From Streptomyces sp. Edi2 (GTDB taxonomy: Bacteria; Actinomycetota; Actinomycetes; Streptomycetales; Streptomycetaceae), in assembly GCF_040253635.1 (NCBI RefSeq), contig NZ_JBEJGX010000003.1, positions 8,581,501 to 8,645,500 of the forward strand: a stretch of 64,000 bases of DNA, read 5' to 3'. A model generated the notes under the pieces. The model made no database searches, was not told the DNA's origin, and saw nothing but the letters and a program-made list of their open reading frames with translations. The translations under genes and the position numbers were made by a program. Below, in pieces: positions 26,416 through 35,739 of the stretch; the stretch's first letter is position 1, and each line of letters opens with the position of its first letter.

Positions 26416-28638
26416 GTGCTCAACCGTTCCGTTTCGTTCTTCCTGGCCGGGGCCGTGGGCGCGGCCACGCTCACTGCCGCTTCGGCGCCGTCCCCCCTCT
26501 ACCCGGTCTATCAGCGCCTGTGGGACCTCTCCGCGTTCACCTTGACGGTCGTTTTCGCCGTCTACGTCTTCGCCTTGCTCGCCGCCCTGTTGACCGTCGG
26601 ATCGGTCTCCGACCGGGTGGGCCGTCGGCCGGTCGCCTGCGGTGCCCTGGTGCTGCTCGCTCTGGGCATGCTGCTCTTCGCCGTCGCCACAGGCGTCGGC
26701 GGCCTGATGGCCGCGCGCATTGTGCAGGGGCTTGCCGTGGGGACAGCCGCCGGCGCCACTACGGCCCTGATCATGGAGTCCGCGCCGAACCCCCGGCTCG
26801 GCTCGACCATCAGCAGCGCGGTCCCTTCCTTGGGGATAGCGATCGGCGCTGTCCTCGCCGGCGCCTTGGTGGAGTTCGCGCCGCTGCCCCGCCAACTCGT
26901 CTTCTGGATCCTCACCGTCGTGTACCTGGTGCTCGCGGCACTCGTCTGGCTGGTTCCCGAGAAAGCTCGATCCAACTCGCCAACCCGGGAAACGATTTGG
27001 CGGTCACTGCTGCCCAGCGCTCAACTCCCGCGGGCCACGCGGCCAGTCTTCGTCGCACTGCTGCCGTCGATCAGTGCGACGTGGGCCCTTGGCGGCTTGT
27101 ACCTCTCGCTCGGATCGTCGATCCTCACCACCGTCCTCGACGTGCACAGCCACTTCGTCGCGGGCGTCATCCTCGGCGTCTTCTTCGTCGCAGGGACGGC
27201 GGGCACTGTCGCGTCGGCCTTCGCTCCGCCACGACACCGCGCATGGTTCGGCCTCGGGCCCCTCGCCATCGGCGTCCTGGTCACTATCGCAGCCATGCCG
27301 ACGGGTGTACTGCCGCTCTACGTCGTCGGGTCGCTGATCGCGGGATTCGGGTTCGGGGCGACGTTCCGGTTCGCCGTCCATGCCCTCGGTGAGGCGGCAC
27401 CGATCGCCCGACGGGGCCAGGTGTTCGCGACGATGTACATCGTCAGCTATCTCGCCTTCAGTGTGCCTGCGCTCGCCGCCGGGCTCGCTGTCGAGCGATT
27501 CGGGCTCAAACCAACAGCCGTCGGGTATGGAGCCCTGGACATCGCATTGGTCCTGTTCGCTCTCATTGCCGGGACCGCCCACGCGCGTCGACGGGATGGC
27601 GAGGAGGATGTTCGGCGCGATATCGCACCGCCGTTGGTCTCGCGCATTTTCGGCACGCCTCGCCACACCACGCACTACCTGGAGTGCGGACCAGCCGATG
27701 GACCGCTGATGTTCTTCCTCCACGGGTGGCCGGGCATCGGGTTGTTGTGGCGGGCCCAGATGGAGGCGTTCGCTGCCGACGGGTGGCACTGCGTCGCGCC
27801 CGATCTGCGCGGGTACGGCGAATCCTCCGCCCCGGCGGATACCGACGCCTACACCGTCGAGGAGGTCGTGATGGACCTGACGGAGCTCCACGACCATCTC
27901 GGCGGCAGAACCGCGGTCTGGATCGGCCACGACTGGGGCAGCGTCGTGGCGGGAGCAGTGGCCGCACACGAGCCGGAGCGGTGCCGCGGCGTGGTGTTGA
28001 CCTCGTGGGCCTACTACCCCACCGCCAACAGCCTGGCCACGCTCGCACCCCTGGTCGACCGTCAGCTCTACCCGGCTGACCGGTATCCGGACGGACAGTG
28101 GGACTACTACCGCTACTACACGACACACTTCGAAGCGGCGGTCGCCGACCTTGACGCGGCTCCGGCGGCAACGCTGGCATCGGTTTATCAACCGGGCAGC
28201 CCCGCCGCGATCGGCGCCATCTCACCGACGGCCACGGTCACACGCGACGGCGGACGCTTCGGCGCCGCGCACCGCGCACCGCCGACGCCGGCCGATCCGG
28301 CTCTCTGGCCACCGGCGGACTTCGACACCCTGGTGCAGGCGTTCGCAACTCACGGCTTTCGTCCTCCCTCTGCGTGGTACACCAACGACGACGCCAACAT
28401 CGCTTACGCGCGCAAAGCACCCGACGGCGGGCGCCTGACGCAGCCGGTGCTGTTCGTCAACGGCGAGTGGGACGCGATCTGCAACATCTCGGGAAACCGC
28501 CAAGGCGACCCGATGCGCGCGGCCTGCGCAGATCTCACCGTGGCGCGGGTGCCTGCAGGACACTGGCTGCCGCTCGAGAGCAAGGCTCAACACATTGAAG
28601 CCATCCGCACCTGGCTCCGCTCCAAGAATCTTCGATGA
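26416..28638 (+). CDS. MFS transporter fused to an alpha/beta-hydrolase
   Basis: A 740-residue protein, GTG 26416 with GAGGAG six bases before. Residues 1-395 are a 12-segment MFS transporter: early motif A-like VGSVSDRVGRRPVACG, many hydrophobic helices, and a cytoplasmic linker HARRRDGEEDVRRD. From about residue 410 an epoxide-hydrolase-type alpha/beta-hydrolase follows: oxyanion motif FFLHGWPGIGLLWRAQM, PDLRGYGESS, nucleophile Asp in IGHDWGSVVAG, and late acid/His in VNGEWDAICN and PAGHWLPLE. The phase is continuous with no stop or frameshift. I infer an exporter with a cytoplasmic detoxifying domain. A fusion of two once-separate operon genes is likely, and the TetR pair upstream probably senses the substrate. 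Confidence 0.85.
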   Translation: MLNRSVSFFLAGAVGAATLTAASAPSPLYPVYQRLWDLSAFTLTVVFAVYVFALLAALLTVGSVSDRVGRRPVACGALVLLALGMLLFAVATGVGGLMAARIVQGLAVGTAAGATTALIMESAPNPRLGSTISSAVPSLGIAIGAVLAGALVEFAPLPRQLVFWILTVVYLVLAALVWLVPEKARSNSPTRETIWRSLLPSAQLPRATRPVFVALLPSISATWALGGLYLSLGSSILTTVLDVHSHFVAGVILGVFFVAGTAGTVASAFAPPRHRAWFGLGPLAIGVLVTIAAMPTGVLPLYVVGSLIAGFGFGATFRFAVHALGEAAPIARRGQVFATMYIVSYLAFSVPALAAGLAVERFGLKPTAVGYGALDIALVLFALIAGTAHARRRDGEEDVRRDIAPPLVSRIFGTPRHTTHYLECGPADGPLMFFLHGWPGIGLLWRAQMEAFAADGWHCVAPDLRGYGESSAPADTDAYTVEEVVMDLTELHDHLGGRTAVWIGHDWGSVVAGAVAAHEPERCRGVVLTSWAYYPTANSLATLAPLVDRQLYPADRYPDGQWDYYRYYTTHFEAAVADLDAAPAATLASVYQPGSPAAIGAISPTATVTRDGGRFGAAHRAPPTPADPALWPPADFDTLVQAFATHGFRPPSAWYTNDDANIAYARKAPDGGRLTQPVLFVNGEWDAICNISGNRQGDPMRAACADLTVARVPAGHWLPLESKAQHIEAIRTWLRSKNLR

Positions 28639-28773
28639 GCAGCGAGATAGGGGCTCGTCCGGCTCGAAGCTCCGGCAGAGCGGCGTCATCTTGCCGGGCG
28701 GCGCGGGACCTGCATAGACGTAGGGACCCGTTACCGGCCTGTAAAAGCACCACGCGAACCCCGTATCCGCAAA

Positions 28774-28955
28774 TCACCCCGAGGCGAGCACAGTTTCCCC
28801 GGCGACGGCTCGTGCACCGGGTGCCGAGCGAGCATCCGGCACGGAAGCGGCCGGTGCGAGGACCAGCCGGGAATTCATGTCCAGTTCGAACCGGCCGTAG
28901 GGGTTCACATGCGTCCAGAACAGCGGCGACAGCGCCCGCCGGTCGGCATCAGTGA
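28774..28955 (-). pseudogene. Tn3-family transposase, C-terminal fragment
   Basis: The minus strand reads LTDADRRALSPLFWTHVNPY followed by GRFELDMNSRL, the typical end of streptomycete Tn3 TnpA proteins. The phase begins abruptly near 28955, inside the end of a recombinase fragment. Confidence 0.75.
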
Positions 28956-29620
28956 GTCTTGGAGACGCGGACGTCGATCTCCAGGCCGTGCTCGGTCTCG
29001 ACGAGGTCGCGCAGCCGGAGGTGGGCGACCTCCTGTTCTCGGCCGATGATGGCGTACTGGACCAGGACGATGGCCCGGTCGCGGATGCCGAGTCGGGTGT
29101 CCGGGGTGGCGTCCAGGCCGGCCCGGAGGTGGGCGACGAGCAGGGCGGGGGCCGGTCCGCGGCCGCGGACCTCGTCGGTCTTCTGCAGCGCGCGGACCTT
29201 GGCCTTGAGCACGCGGCGGGCCCGGGCGGCCACCGTGCGGTCCAGGGTGAGCTTGTACTCGGTGCGGCCGGTGACGACCACGCCGGACAGGCGGCGGTCG
29301 ATGGCCGACGGCGCGGTGAAGGTGCCGGCCTTCCACCGGCTGGACCCACAGCCACTCGACGAACGCGGTCACGGACCCGAGGGTGATGGCGGTGGTCGGC
29401 AAGCCGAGCAGCGCGCAGAAGGTCTCCCACTGCTTCCAGTCCGCGGCGTAGCCCTCGACGGCCGGAGGTCGATCTCGTGCTCGGGGGAGCGCTTCTCCAG
29501 CTCGGCGAGCTTGGCCAGGACCTCGTCGTCGAAGTCGGTGCCGGCCGGGGCGAGGTCGGCGGGGGCGGGCAGTGCGCCTCGGTGATGCGGCACGGCTTCC
29601 GGTCCCTCGAATTTGGTTGA
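28949..29620 (-). pseudogene. Tyrosine recombinase/integrase, frameshifted and truncated
   Basis: Three phases together give an integrase N-terminal and core-entry region: FDDEVLAKLAELEKRSPEHE, YAADWKQWETFCALLGLPTT, AGTFTAPSAIDRRLSGVVVT, and IRDRAIVLVQYAIIGREQEV-AHLRLRDL. Shifts lie near 29460 and 29325. The sequence stops after VRVSKTH, before the catalytic R-H-R-Y tail, where it joins the Tn3 fragment. Confidence 0.7.
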
Positions 29621-29922
29621 ACCTTCCCCCTTGCCTGTTGCTGGTGGGATCCTCCCCGCATGTGACGTACTCGTGGGTTGGGGGCCGTCGCGGTCGCGGC
29701 AGCAGGATTGCTGCTGGTGACGGGGGTGGGAATGACGGCGGGAAGAGGGACGGAAAGTCGTCGCGGTCGCCGCAGGCAGAATCGTGCCGGCGTGTCGTGC
29801 CCACCGCATATCGATGACGAACCCCTTCGCGGCAGCTCTGGCTGGATTGTGGCTGGACAGTTGATATGGGCCGCCGGACCATGGCGCGCAGGCGCGAGGC
29901 CGTTCAGGGGAGGACCGTCGGC
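29621..29922. other. No recognisable gene
   Basis: Intergenic DNA between the integrase relic and the membrane-protein gene; it presumably holds the latter's promoter. Nothing specific was seen. Confidence 0.4.
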
Positions 29923-30492
29923 ATGGGCTTGAATGATGGAGAAGAGCCAGGCGGACAGCGGCCCTGGCAGCGGGCGCGCGCTAGCGGTAACCCAGGGGCG
30001 GCTGGGCCTGGAGGCCCTAGTGGGCCCTGGGCGCTCAGCCAGGGGCGGATCCCCTCAGGGGCGCAGATGCCACAGCCGGTAAAGAGCCTTCGCGTCTTGA
30101 TGATGATCCTGGGCGGTATGCAGGCTGTCCTCGGACTTGCTCTGCTGACCAACAGCGTGGCTATCGCCACAGCCATCTGGGGCGAGGGCGACGCCTCGAC
30201 CCCGTGCTGCACCACGCCAGGTGAGGCTCACTCCGGGAACATCGTATTCGCCGGAGTGCTCGTGCTTGCGGTTGCTGCATGGGGCGTCACTACCGCTTTG
30301 AAGTTCACCACGCGCCACCCAAATGTGCGCGTCTCCGCCTTCGCCTACGGTTGGACGGCGCTGCCCTTCACCCTGGCATTCTTCGAGGTAGCGCCCATTC
30401 TGGGTCTGATCTGGCTCGTGCCGGCCATCCTGGCAATCGTCCGCCCTAACCAGCCGGAAAGCCGTGCTTGGTTCAGTCATCAGCCCCTCTGA
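29923..30492 (+). CDS. Hypothetical membrane protein
   Basis: A 189-residue protein. ATG 29923 follows AGGGGAGG; in-phase starts further upstream give an implausible Arg-rich extension. The first 60 residues are Gly/Pro/Gln-rich and cytoplasmic. Four hydrophobic segments follow (for example VLMMILGGMQAVLGLALLTN, NIVFAGVLVLAVAAWGV and ILGLIWLVPAILAIV). No enzymatic motif is present; function unknown. Confidence 0.65.
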   Translation: MGLNDGEEPGGQRPWQRARASGNPGAAGPGGPSGPWALSQGRIPSGAQMPQPVKSLRVLMMILGGMQAVLGLALLTNSVAIATAIWGEGDASTPCCTTPGEAHSGNIVFAGVLVLAVAAWGVTTALKFTTRHPNVRVSAFAYGWTALPFTLAFFEVAPILGLIWLVPAILAIVRPNQPESRAWFSHQPL

Positions 30493-30587
30493 GGCGGGAC
30501 CAGCGCAGCGGAACCTGGGCACCTGTTACGCGGCCTAAGAACTCCTAACGAAATGATCTCTGAGGTGGTTGGATCACTCCGGAGCTG

Positions 30588-31423
30588 GTGATCTGGAGGT
30601 CCGGGGTGGCGCGGCCGAAGCCGTGGAGAGTCGATGACGAGCTGTGGGCGGTGATCGAGCCGCTGTTGCCGAAGGTGGAGCGTCGGGCCCGGCATCCCGG
30701 GCGCAAGCGGCATCCGGACCGGCTGGTGTTCCAGGGCATCCTGCTCGTGCTGCACACCGGGATCGCCTGGGAACACCTGCCGCAGGAACTCGGCTTCGGC
30801 TCGGGCATGACCTGCTGGCGCCGCCTGGCAGAGTGGGCCAAGGCCGGGGTATGGCGCCGACTGCACGTGGTGCTCCTGGCCAAGCTCCGCAGCGCGAACG
30901 CTTTGGACTTCTCCCAGGCGGCGGTCGACGGCTCTCATATCCGAGCGTTAAAGGGGGCTCCAAGACCGGACGAAGCCCCGTTGACCGGGGCAGGACGGGC
31001 AGCAAACACCACCTGATCACCGACGCCACCGGCATCCCACTCGCCGTCACTCTGACCGGCGGCAACCGCAACGACGTCACTCAGCTCATCCCGCTTGTGC
31101 AAGCTGTGCCGCCGGTGCGGGGCAAGCGCGGCCGGCCCCGGCGCCGCCCGGACGTGCTACTGGCCGACCGCGGCTACGACCACGACAAGTACCGCCGTCT
31201 CGGCTGGGATCTCGGGGTGAAGCCGCTGATCGCCCGCCGCCGCACCGAGCACGGCTCCGGCCTGGGCACCCAACGCTGGGTCGTCGAGCGCGCATTCGCC
31301 CACCTGCACTGGTTCCGCCGCCTGCGCATCCGCTGGGAGATCCGCGACGACATCCACGAAGCCCTCCTCACTCTGGCGTGCAGCATCATCTGCTGGCGTC
31401 GGCTAAAGAACCACCATGCGTGA
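30588..31423 (+). CDS. IS5-family transposase, two phases joined by -1 frameshift
   Basis: ORF A (from GTG 30588) encodes the HTH/N-terminal part (WRVDDELWAVIEPLLPKVER, GIAWEHLPQELGFGSGMTCW) up to DGSHIRALKGA. At 30948-30956 the run TTAAAGGGG fits a slippery site. A -1 step continues as KGGSKTGRSPVDRGRTGSKH and gives the full DDE core (VLLADRGYDHDKY, RWVVERAFAHLHWFRRLRIR). This is the normal arrangement of IS427-type IS5 elements, so the gene may be active. A possible left end lies around 30537-30560; the matching right end was not found. Confidence 0.8.
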
Positions 31424-31443
31424 GGCCAAGCGACAGCGGCCTT

Positions 31444-32043
31444 CTACAGCGAGACCTTCCGCTCGTCGGCCTTGAGGCCGCGGAGTGTCCAAAGTCCGTA
31501 CACAGCCAACAACGGTTTGACGACCATCCACTCGCCAGGGCGGTAGTCATCCGCGCGCACCAGTCTCTCGGCAAGATCGGGTCGCTGCCGCCGCAAGTAC
31601 GCACGGGCCTTGAGCGCATGCGCTGGCTGGGAGGCGATCTTGATGCGATCCACGTCTTCAAGCAGTGGGATCACGTTCGTGATGTTCTCCCACGTCGTCG
31701 CGCTTTGGTCTTCGAGGATCGCCGTGCCGTCGAACTCAAGCACCGACTTCGCGTAGTCAGCCATCAGCTGGGCCTCCGTGGCGCCGCTGCTGGTCGCACC
31801 GCCGCTGAAGATCACGCAGGTTCCATGTGCACCGTCAGCGGCGATGGAGCGGATTCCAGCACGGACTCGCCATCGGTTGATCAAGTTCGCCGTCGCTTGG
31901 GGATTCCGGTACCCCAACACCACCACGGCCGCGGAAGCGCCCCCGCTACTCCCCACGAGCGCTCGAGACCAGCGCCAGTTCAACCACTCGCCCCAGGCCA
32001 GGGCTGCAACCCCAGCTATCGCCAGTCCCGTCCTTCGCCGCAT
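31444..32043 (-). CDS. YdcF/DUF218-family membrane-anchored protein
   Basis: A 199-residue protein with an N-terminal signal anchor (TGLAIAGVAALAWGEWLNW). The DUF218 core has SAAVVVLGYRN, the CVIFSGGATSSGATEAQLMA glycine/acid loop, ATTWENI and IASQPAHALKARAYLRRQRP. The family (YdcF, SanA, ElyC) is tied to cell-envelope functions. It lies beside an L,D-transpeptidase gene on the same strand, which supports an envelope role. Confidence 0.85.
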   Translation of the reverse strand: MRRRTGLAIAGVAALAWGEWLNWRWSRALVGSSGGASAAVVVLGYRNPQATANLINRWRVRAGIRSIAADGAHGTCVIFSGGATSSGATEAQLMADYAKSVLEFDGTAILEDQSATTWENITNVIPLLEDVDRIKIASQPAHALKARAYLRRQRPDLAERLVRADDYRPGEWMVVKPLLAVYGLWTLRGLKADERKVSL

Positions 32044-32112
32044 GCGGCGACTCTAGGACACCTCGGTATCGGGCCGCGAAGGAACCAGCACGCTAGTCGC
32101 CGCCGCAGCGCG

Positions 32113-33099
32113 TCACAGCGTCGCGGTCGTCTGATCCCCGGACGCGCTGCCTGCGAGCCACTGGTCCCATCCCAGGTTGAAGTCGGCGTAACCGTTGTCG
32201 GCCGGGGCCTTGGCACGGGAGGAGCCGGTGATGGTGACGGGATCGCCCTGCTTGACCTGGCCGTAGAACCACTTGGCGTCTGACATGGACAGATGGACGC
32301 AGCCGTGCGAGCCGCGGGCGCTGCCGCTGCCAGGAGTGGGGTCGCCGGTCGAGTAGTGCACGTACGTGCCGGACTGAGTCAGATGGATGTCCCAGGGCAG
32401 CGTCAGGTCGTAGTAGTTGGGGCTGCCCTTGTCGCAGCTGATGCCGACGCTGCAGGAGGTCATGTGGACCTTCTCCTGCTTGTCGATGACGGCCATCGTG
32501 CCGTTCCACGTCGGGTACTGAGGACTGCCCGCATTGATCGACAGGGTGCGCACCGCCTTGCCGTTCCGGGTCACCTTCATGGTGTGGCCGGTCACCGAGA
32601 CATCCGCGCGCACGTCGTCGCCGATCGTGAAGGTGTGCGTGTAGTCGTTCACGCCGTAGCGTCCGTTGCCGTTGCTGACGCCCTTCATGTCAGCATCGAT
32701 CTTCACCTTCGTGCCGGAGGGCCAGTACGTCTTCGGCCGCCAGTCGGCGCGCCTGCCGCCCATCCAGTGCCAGGCGCCGACCACGGGCTTCGACGCGCTC
32801 ACCTTCATGTGCTTCTCGACCGTGGCCCGCGCCTTTGCGGCCACCGGGTTGGTGAAGGCCACCGAGATCGGCATGGCCACGCCGATCGTGGTTCCCGTCT
32901 GCGGGGTGATCGTATCCAGCAGCATCGGCGGGCCCGCGGGCTTCGTCGGTGACGGCGAGGCACTCGCACTCGCCTTTCCCGACGCCTTCGCGTCATCCCC
33001 GCTCGCCTTGCCGCTGCCGCCCACGCCGCAGGCACTCGAGCCCACCAGCATCGCGACCGTGCCGAGTGCGATCCCTATGGCTCCCGTGTGCCGCCCCAT
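32113..33099 (-). CDS. L,D-transpeptidase (YkuD domain) lipoprotein
   Basis: A 328-residue exported enzyme that would form 3-3 crosslinks in peptidoglycan. A lipobox lies in VGSSACGVG (Cys about 24), followed by a Ser/Ala/Lys linker. An Ig-like domain begins PPMLLDTITPQTGTTIGVAM and the YkuD domain starts near VSVTGHTMKV. The catalytic motif is SARGSHGCVHLS, with the active Cys intact. The layout matches actinobacterial LdtMt2-type enzymes. ATG 33099 gives a proper signal sequence. Confidence 0.9.
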   Translation of the reverse strand: MGRHTGAIGIALGTVAMLVGSSACGVGGSGKASGDDAKASGKASASASPSPTKPAGPPMLLDTITPQTGTTIGVAMPISVAFTNPVAAKARATVEKHMKVSASKPVVGAWHWMGGRRADWRPKTYWPSGTKVKIDADMKGVSNGNGRYGVNDYTHTFTIGDDVRADVSVTGHTMKVTRNGKAVRTLSINAGSPQYPTWNGTMAVIDKQEKVHMTSCSVGISCDKGSPNYYDLTLPWDIHLTQSGTYVHYSTGDPTPGSGSARGSHGCVHLSMSDAKWFYGQVKQGDPVTITGSSRAKAPADNGYADFNLGWDQWLAGSASGDQTTATL

Positions 33100-33420
33100 G
33101 ACCTGCCCCGCTCTCTCGCTCCCCGGCCCTTAGGGGCCCGACCCCTTGCTCAGACAGCGACGGCACGGGCCGCAGTTGCGTGTGGCACATAGATCTTTAG
33201 TGATACACGTCACTCAGTCTTCGACGGCACGTGCTCAACGTTCGATGGCACGGGACAACCGCGTCCGACCGGATCGACGACCGCCGGCACGGGCCGGCGC
33301 CGCCCAGGCCCGCGCGGCCGTGACCGCCCACCCGGCCCAGGACAACCATGCCGACCAGAGTGAGGCCGCCCGGCGCAGCAGACGCTTGCAGCGTCCGGAG
33401 CCCGACGCGCTGCAGGCCAA
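33100..33420. other. No recognisable gene
   Basis: The promoter side of the L,D-transpeptidase gene and then sequence leading into a helicase relic. No defined element was identified. Confidence 0.4.
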
Positions 33421-33663
33421 AACGACGTCAGGCTCATCGTCGTCGACGCCCTGCACCTCCTCACCTACGGCACCCGCCCCTTCGCGTCCCGCTACGAGGA
33501 GATCTCCGAAATCTCCCGCTGCCTGAAGCTCCTGGCCAAAGAACTCGGCGTGCCCATCGTCGCCATCTCCCAGCTCAACCGCGGCCCGGAGCAGCGCACG
33601 GACAAGAAGCCCGTCGCCTTCCAAGGCCACTATTCGCGCTTTAGGGACATGGTGCAGACGTAA
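33421..33663 (+). pseudogene. Replicative DNA helicase (DnaB-like), internal/C-terminal relic
   Basis: Without any start codon, the plus strand reads DVRLIVVDALHLLTYGTRPF, a Walker B-like strand, then YEEISEISRCLKLLAKELGV and PIVAISQLNRGPEQRTDKKP. These are close to the RecA-domain end of actinobacterial DnaB. The sequence then loses similarity and stops at 33661. It is a fragment without the Walker A region, probably left by a plasmid or phage replication gene. Confidence 0.85.
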
Positions 33664-33770
33664 GCAGAGCTTGCGGGGTCTCACCAGCTGTGGCACAGTC
33701 TCACGATCTTGGCATCGAACGCGGCATCGAATAGAAAAGCCGCAGGTCAGAGGATCGACGCTTATTGGGA

Positions 33771-34877
33771 CTACTTCACATTGACCGCGGTCCACGCCTT
33801 CTCGACGGCGTTATACTCCGCACTGCTCTTGCCGTACAGGGCAGCGGCGGCCTTCAGCGTGCCGACCCGGGCGTCCTTGTATTTGGTGGTCGATTTGAAC
33901 TGGGTGGTCAGCGCCTTGTACCAGATCTTTGCGGCCTTCTCGCGGCCGATACCGGTGACCTTCGAGCCGTCGTACGTGGGGCTGTCGTAAGCGACACCAT
34001 TGATGACCTTCTTACCGCTGCCCTCGGCCAGAAGATAGAAGAAGTGGTTGGCCACCCCTGCCGCGTGGTGGGCATCCTTGAGACGATCAAGGCCCGGCTT
34101 CCAGTAGTCCGGGGACTTGCCGTCCCTGGAGGGTTTGTCCATGTAGCGCATTGGTTTGCCGTCACCATGGAAATTGGCCTTCTCGCCGATGAGGTAGTCA
34201 GGGGTGTCGGCGGCGATGTTCGCGTAGAACTCCACCATCGTGCCGAAGATGTCACAGGTGGCTTCATTCAGACCGTCGCCTTGGAACGCGGCCGTCGCCT
34301 CGACGACGCCGTGAGTGAACTCATGGGCCACGACGTCGAGTTCGGTGAGGGGGTTCTTGTCATTCTTGCCGTCGCCGAACCGGGGCACGCCTTCCTCGTA
34401 GTCGGCAGAAGTGCCCTTGCCGTAGTGGACGCCGATCACAGGGCCCACGCCGCTGCCCCTCATCCCCTTGCGGCCGAAGGTGTTCTTGTAGTAATCCCAC
34501 GTTTTTCCGGCAGCGAAGTAGGCATCGACAGCGGCCGACTGGCGGCTGCTCATGGTGCCGTTGCCCCAGACGTTGTCCCTGTCTGTGAACGGCTTGGACG
34601 ACGCTCCATTGCGGTTGCCGAGGTCGACGACCGACAGGCCGCCGCGGGTGGGGTCGGTGAGCTCGTACCTGTCCTTGCGCAGCTTTGTGGTGATCTTGAC
34701 CTTCCCGACGCGCACGCCGTTGCCGGTACCGGTGCGGGCCCCCGCAGGCGCCGCGGCTTTCGCGACGCTCGCAGTGCCCTTCGCTGTGGTAACGGTTCCC
34801 GACGCTGCGGCTTCGACGCCGACGGCCAACACCGCTGCGGCGCCCACCGCAACTCCCAAGGTCAACTTTCTACGCAC
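33771..34877 (-). CDS. Secreted M4-family (thermolysin-like) metalloprotease, short form
   Basis: A 368-residue protein. GTG 34877 follows GAGGAACC, and the signal peptide is RRKLTLGVAVGAAAVLAVGV. The zinc site is H185-E-F-T-H189 with the third ligand Glu205 in GLNEATCDIFG. The general-base His region is DAHHAAGVANHFFYLLAEGS. About 100 residues separate the signal from the catalytic part, so the usual FTP and PepSY propeptide domains that fold and inhibit M4 enzymes are absent. Either the gene is a reduced form or its 5' part was lost and re-joined to a signal peptide. Confidence 0.88.
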   Translation of the reverse strand: MRRKLTLGVAVGAAAVLAVGVEAAASGTVTTAKGTASVAKAAAPAGARTGTGNGVRVGKVKITTKLRKDRYELTDPTRGGLSVVDLGNRNGASSKPFTDRDNVWGNGTMSSRQSAAVDAYFAAGKTWDYYKNTFGRKGMRGSGVGPVIGVHYGKGTSADYEEGVPRFGDGKNDKNPLTELDVVAHEFTHGVVEATAAFQGDGLNEATCDIFGTMVEFYANIAADTPDYLIGEKANFHGDGKPMRYMDKPSRDGKSPDYWKPGLDRLKDAHHAAGVANHFFYLLAEGSGKKVINGVAYDSPTYDGSKVTGIGREKAAKIWYKALTTQFKSTTKYKDARVGTLKAAAALYGKSSAEYNAVEKAWTAVNVK

Positions 34878-35021
34878 GGTTCCTCCATCTTGTTGTTGCG
34901 GGTCTGCGAGCCGACCGCACGGTCGGATGCAACGGGTGGGTGGCAGCGCTCGTGCACCTGTCAGACACACGAGCACTGCCGAAGACTGTTGCCGCGTCAC
35001 CAACCTCTGCGGACAGCACAC

Positions 35022-35236
35022 CTAGCGCACGGTCACCTGGAAGACGCCGGAGGCCGTCGTTCCGTTCACCGTGCGCAGGTCGTTCTTGCCCTTGAAGCCG
35101 AGCTTGACGCCCAGCGAGTAGGAGCCGTTGCGCGCGACGGCCGCGGAGGCGGGCAGCGTGACCCACTTGCCGCGCTGCTTCTGCTGCAACGTCACCTTGG
35201 TGCCCGCCTTCAGGCCGGTCCTCTTGCCGGTGATCC
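35022..35236 (-). pseudogene. C-terminal fragment of a secreted beta-domain protein
   Basis: The minus strand encodes GLKAGTKVTLQQKQRGKWVT followed by LPASAAVARNGSYSLGVKLG and a stop at 35022. The pattern fits an Ig-like surface or secreted domain. Upstream sequence is unrelated and on the opposite strand belongs to another gene, so the 5' part is gone. Confidence 0.5.
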
Positions 35237-35592
35237 GGCGAGCCGGCCTGGCGGTTCTACGCCCCGCTGGCTCTCCCGGCCAACGACGCGGAGCTCGCAT
35301 CGGCGGTACTGCACCACACCATGTGGATCACCACCAGCGACGGACACGTTCATCCCGCGCCCTGCACACCGACCGAGCACCTGTGGTGGGGCGACGGCTG
35401 GGACGACCCAGCGAGGCCGCGGCCGTCATCGACGCGCTCCTGGACGACCTCGACACCACGGTGAACCTGCGCGAGCACTGGAAGGCCCCCAAGGGCCTGA
35501 CCGCGCTGTTCAACGAGGAACACAAGCATGCCGCCGAACTCACCCGCGCCACCCTGCTCCATGTCCGCATGACCCCGCCCCGTACACGCTGA
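35237..35592 (+). pseudogene. Hypothetical protein, frameshifted fragment
   Basis: The first phase gives EPAWRFYAPLALPANDAELA and TMWITTSDGHVHPAPCTPTE-HLWWGDGWDD. After a shift near 35413 the second gives EAAAVIDALLDDLDTTVNLR and EHWKAPKGLTALFNEEHKHA. Together they form a plausible soluble protein without a start. Family unknown. Confidence 0.45.
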
Positions 35593-35739
35593 ACACGGCC
35601 CCGTCCGACGGCAGAAGAACTGCGTCTCGACGCGTTGGGGACCGGGCCGCTCCCGCCCACCGCTGGGTCCACTGCCGAGACCGTCCCGGGCCGCCCGCAG
35701 CCCGGAACGCCGCAGGCCACCGAGGACCGGCTTCGCAGG

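Noticed and set aside
31424..31443. Right inverted repeat of the IS5 element
   Set aside because: I could not find the reverse complement of the likely left end near 30537-30560 in the flank, so element ends were not annotated.
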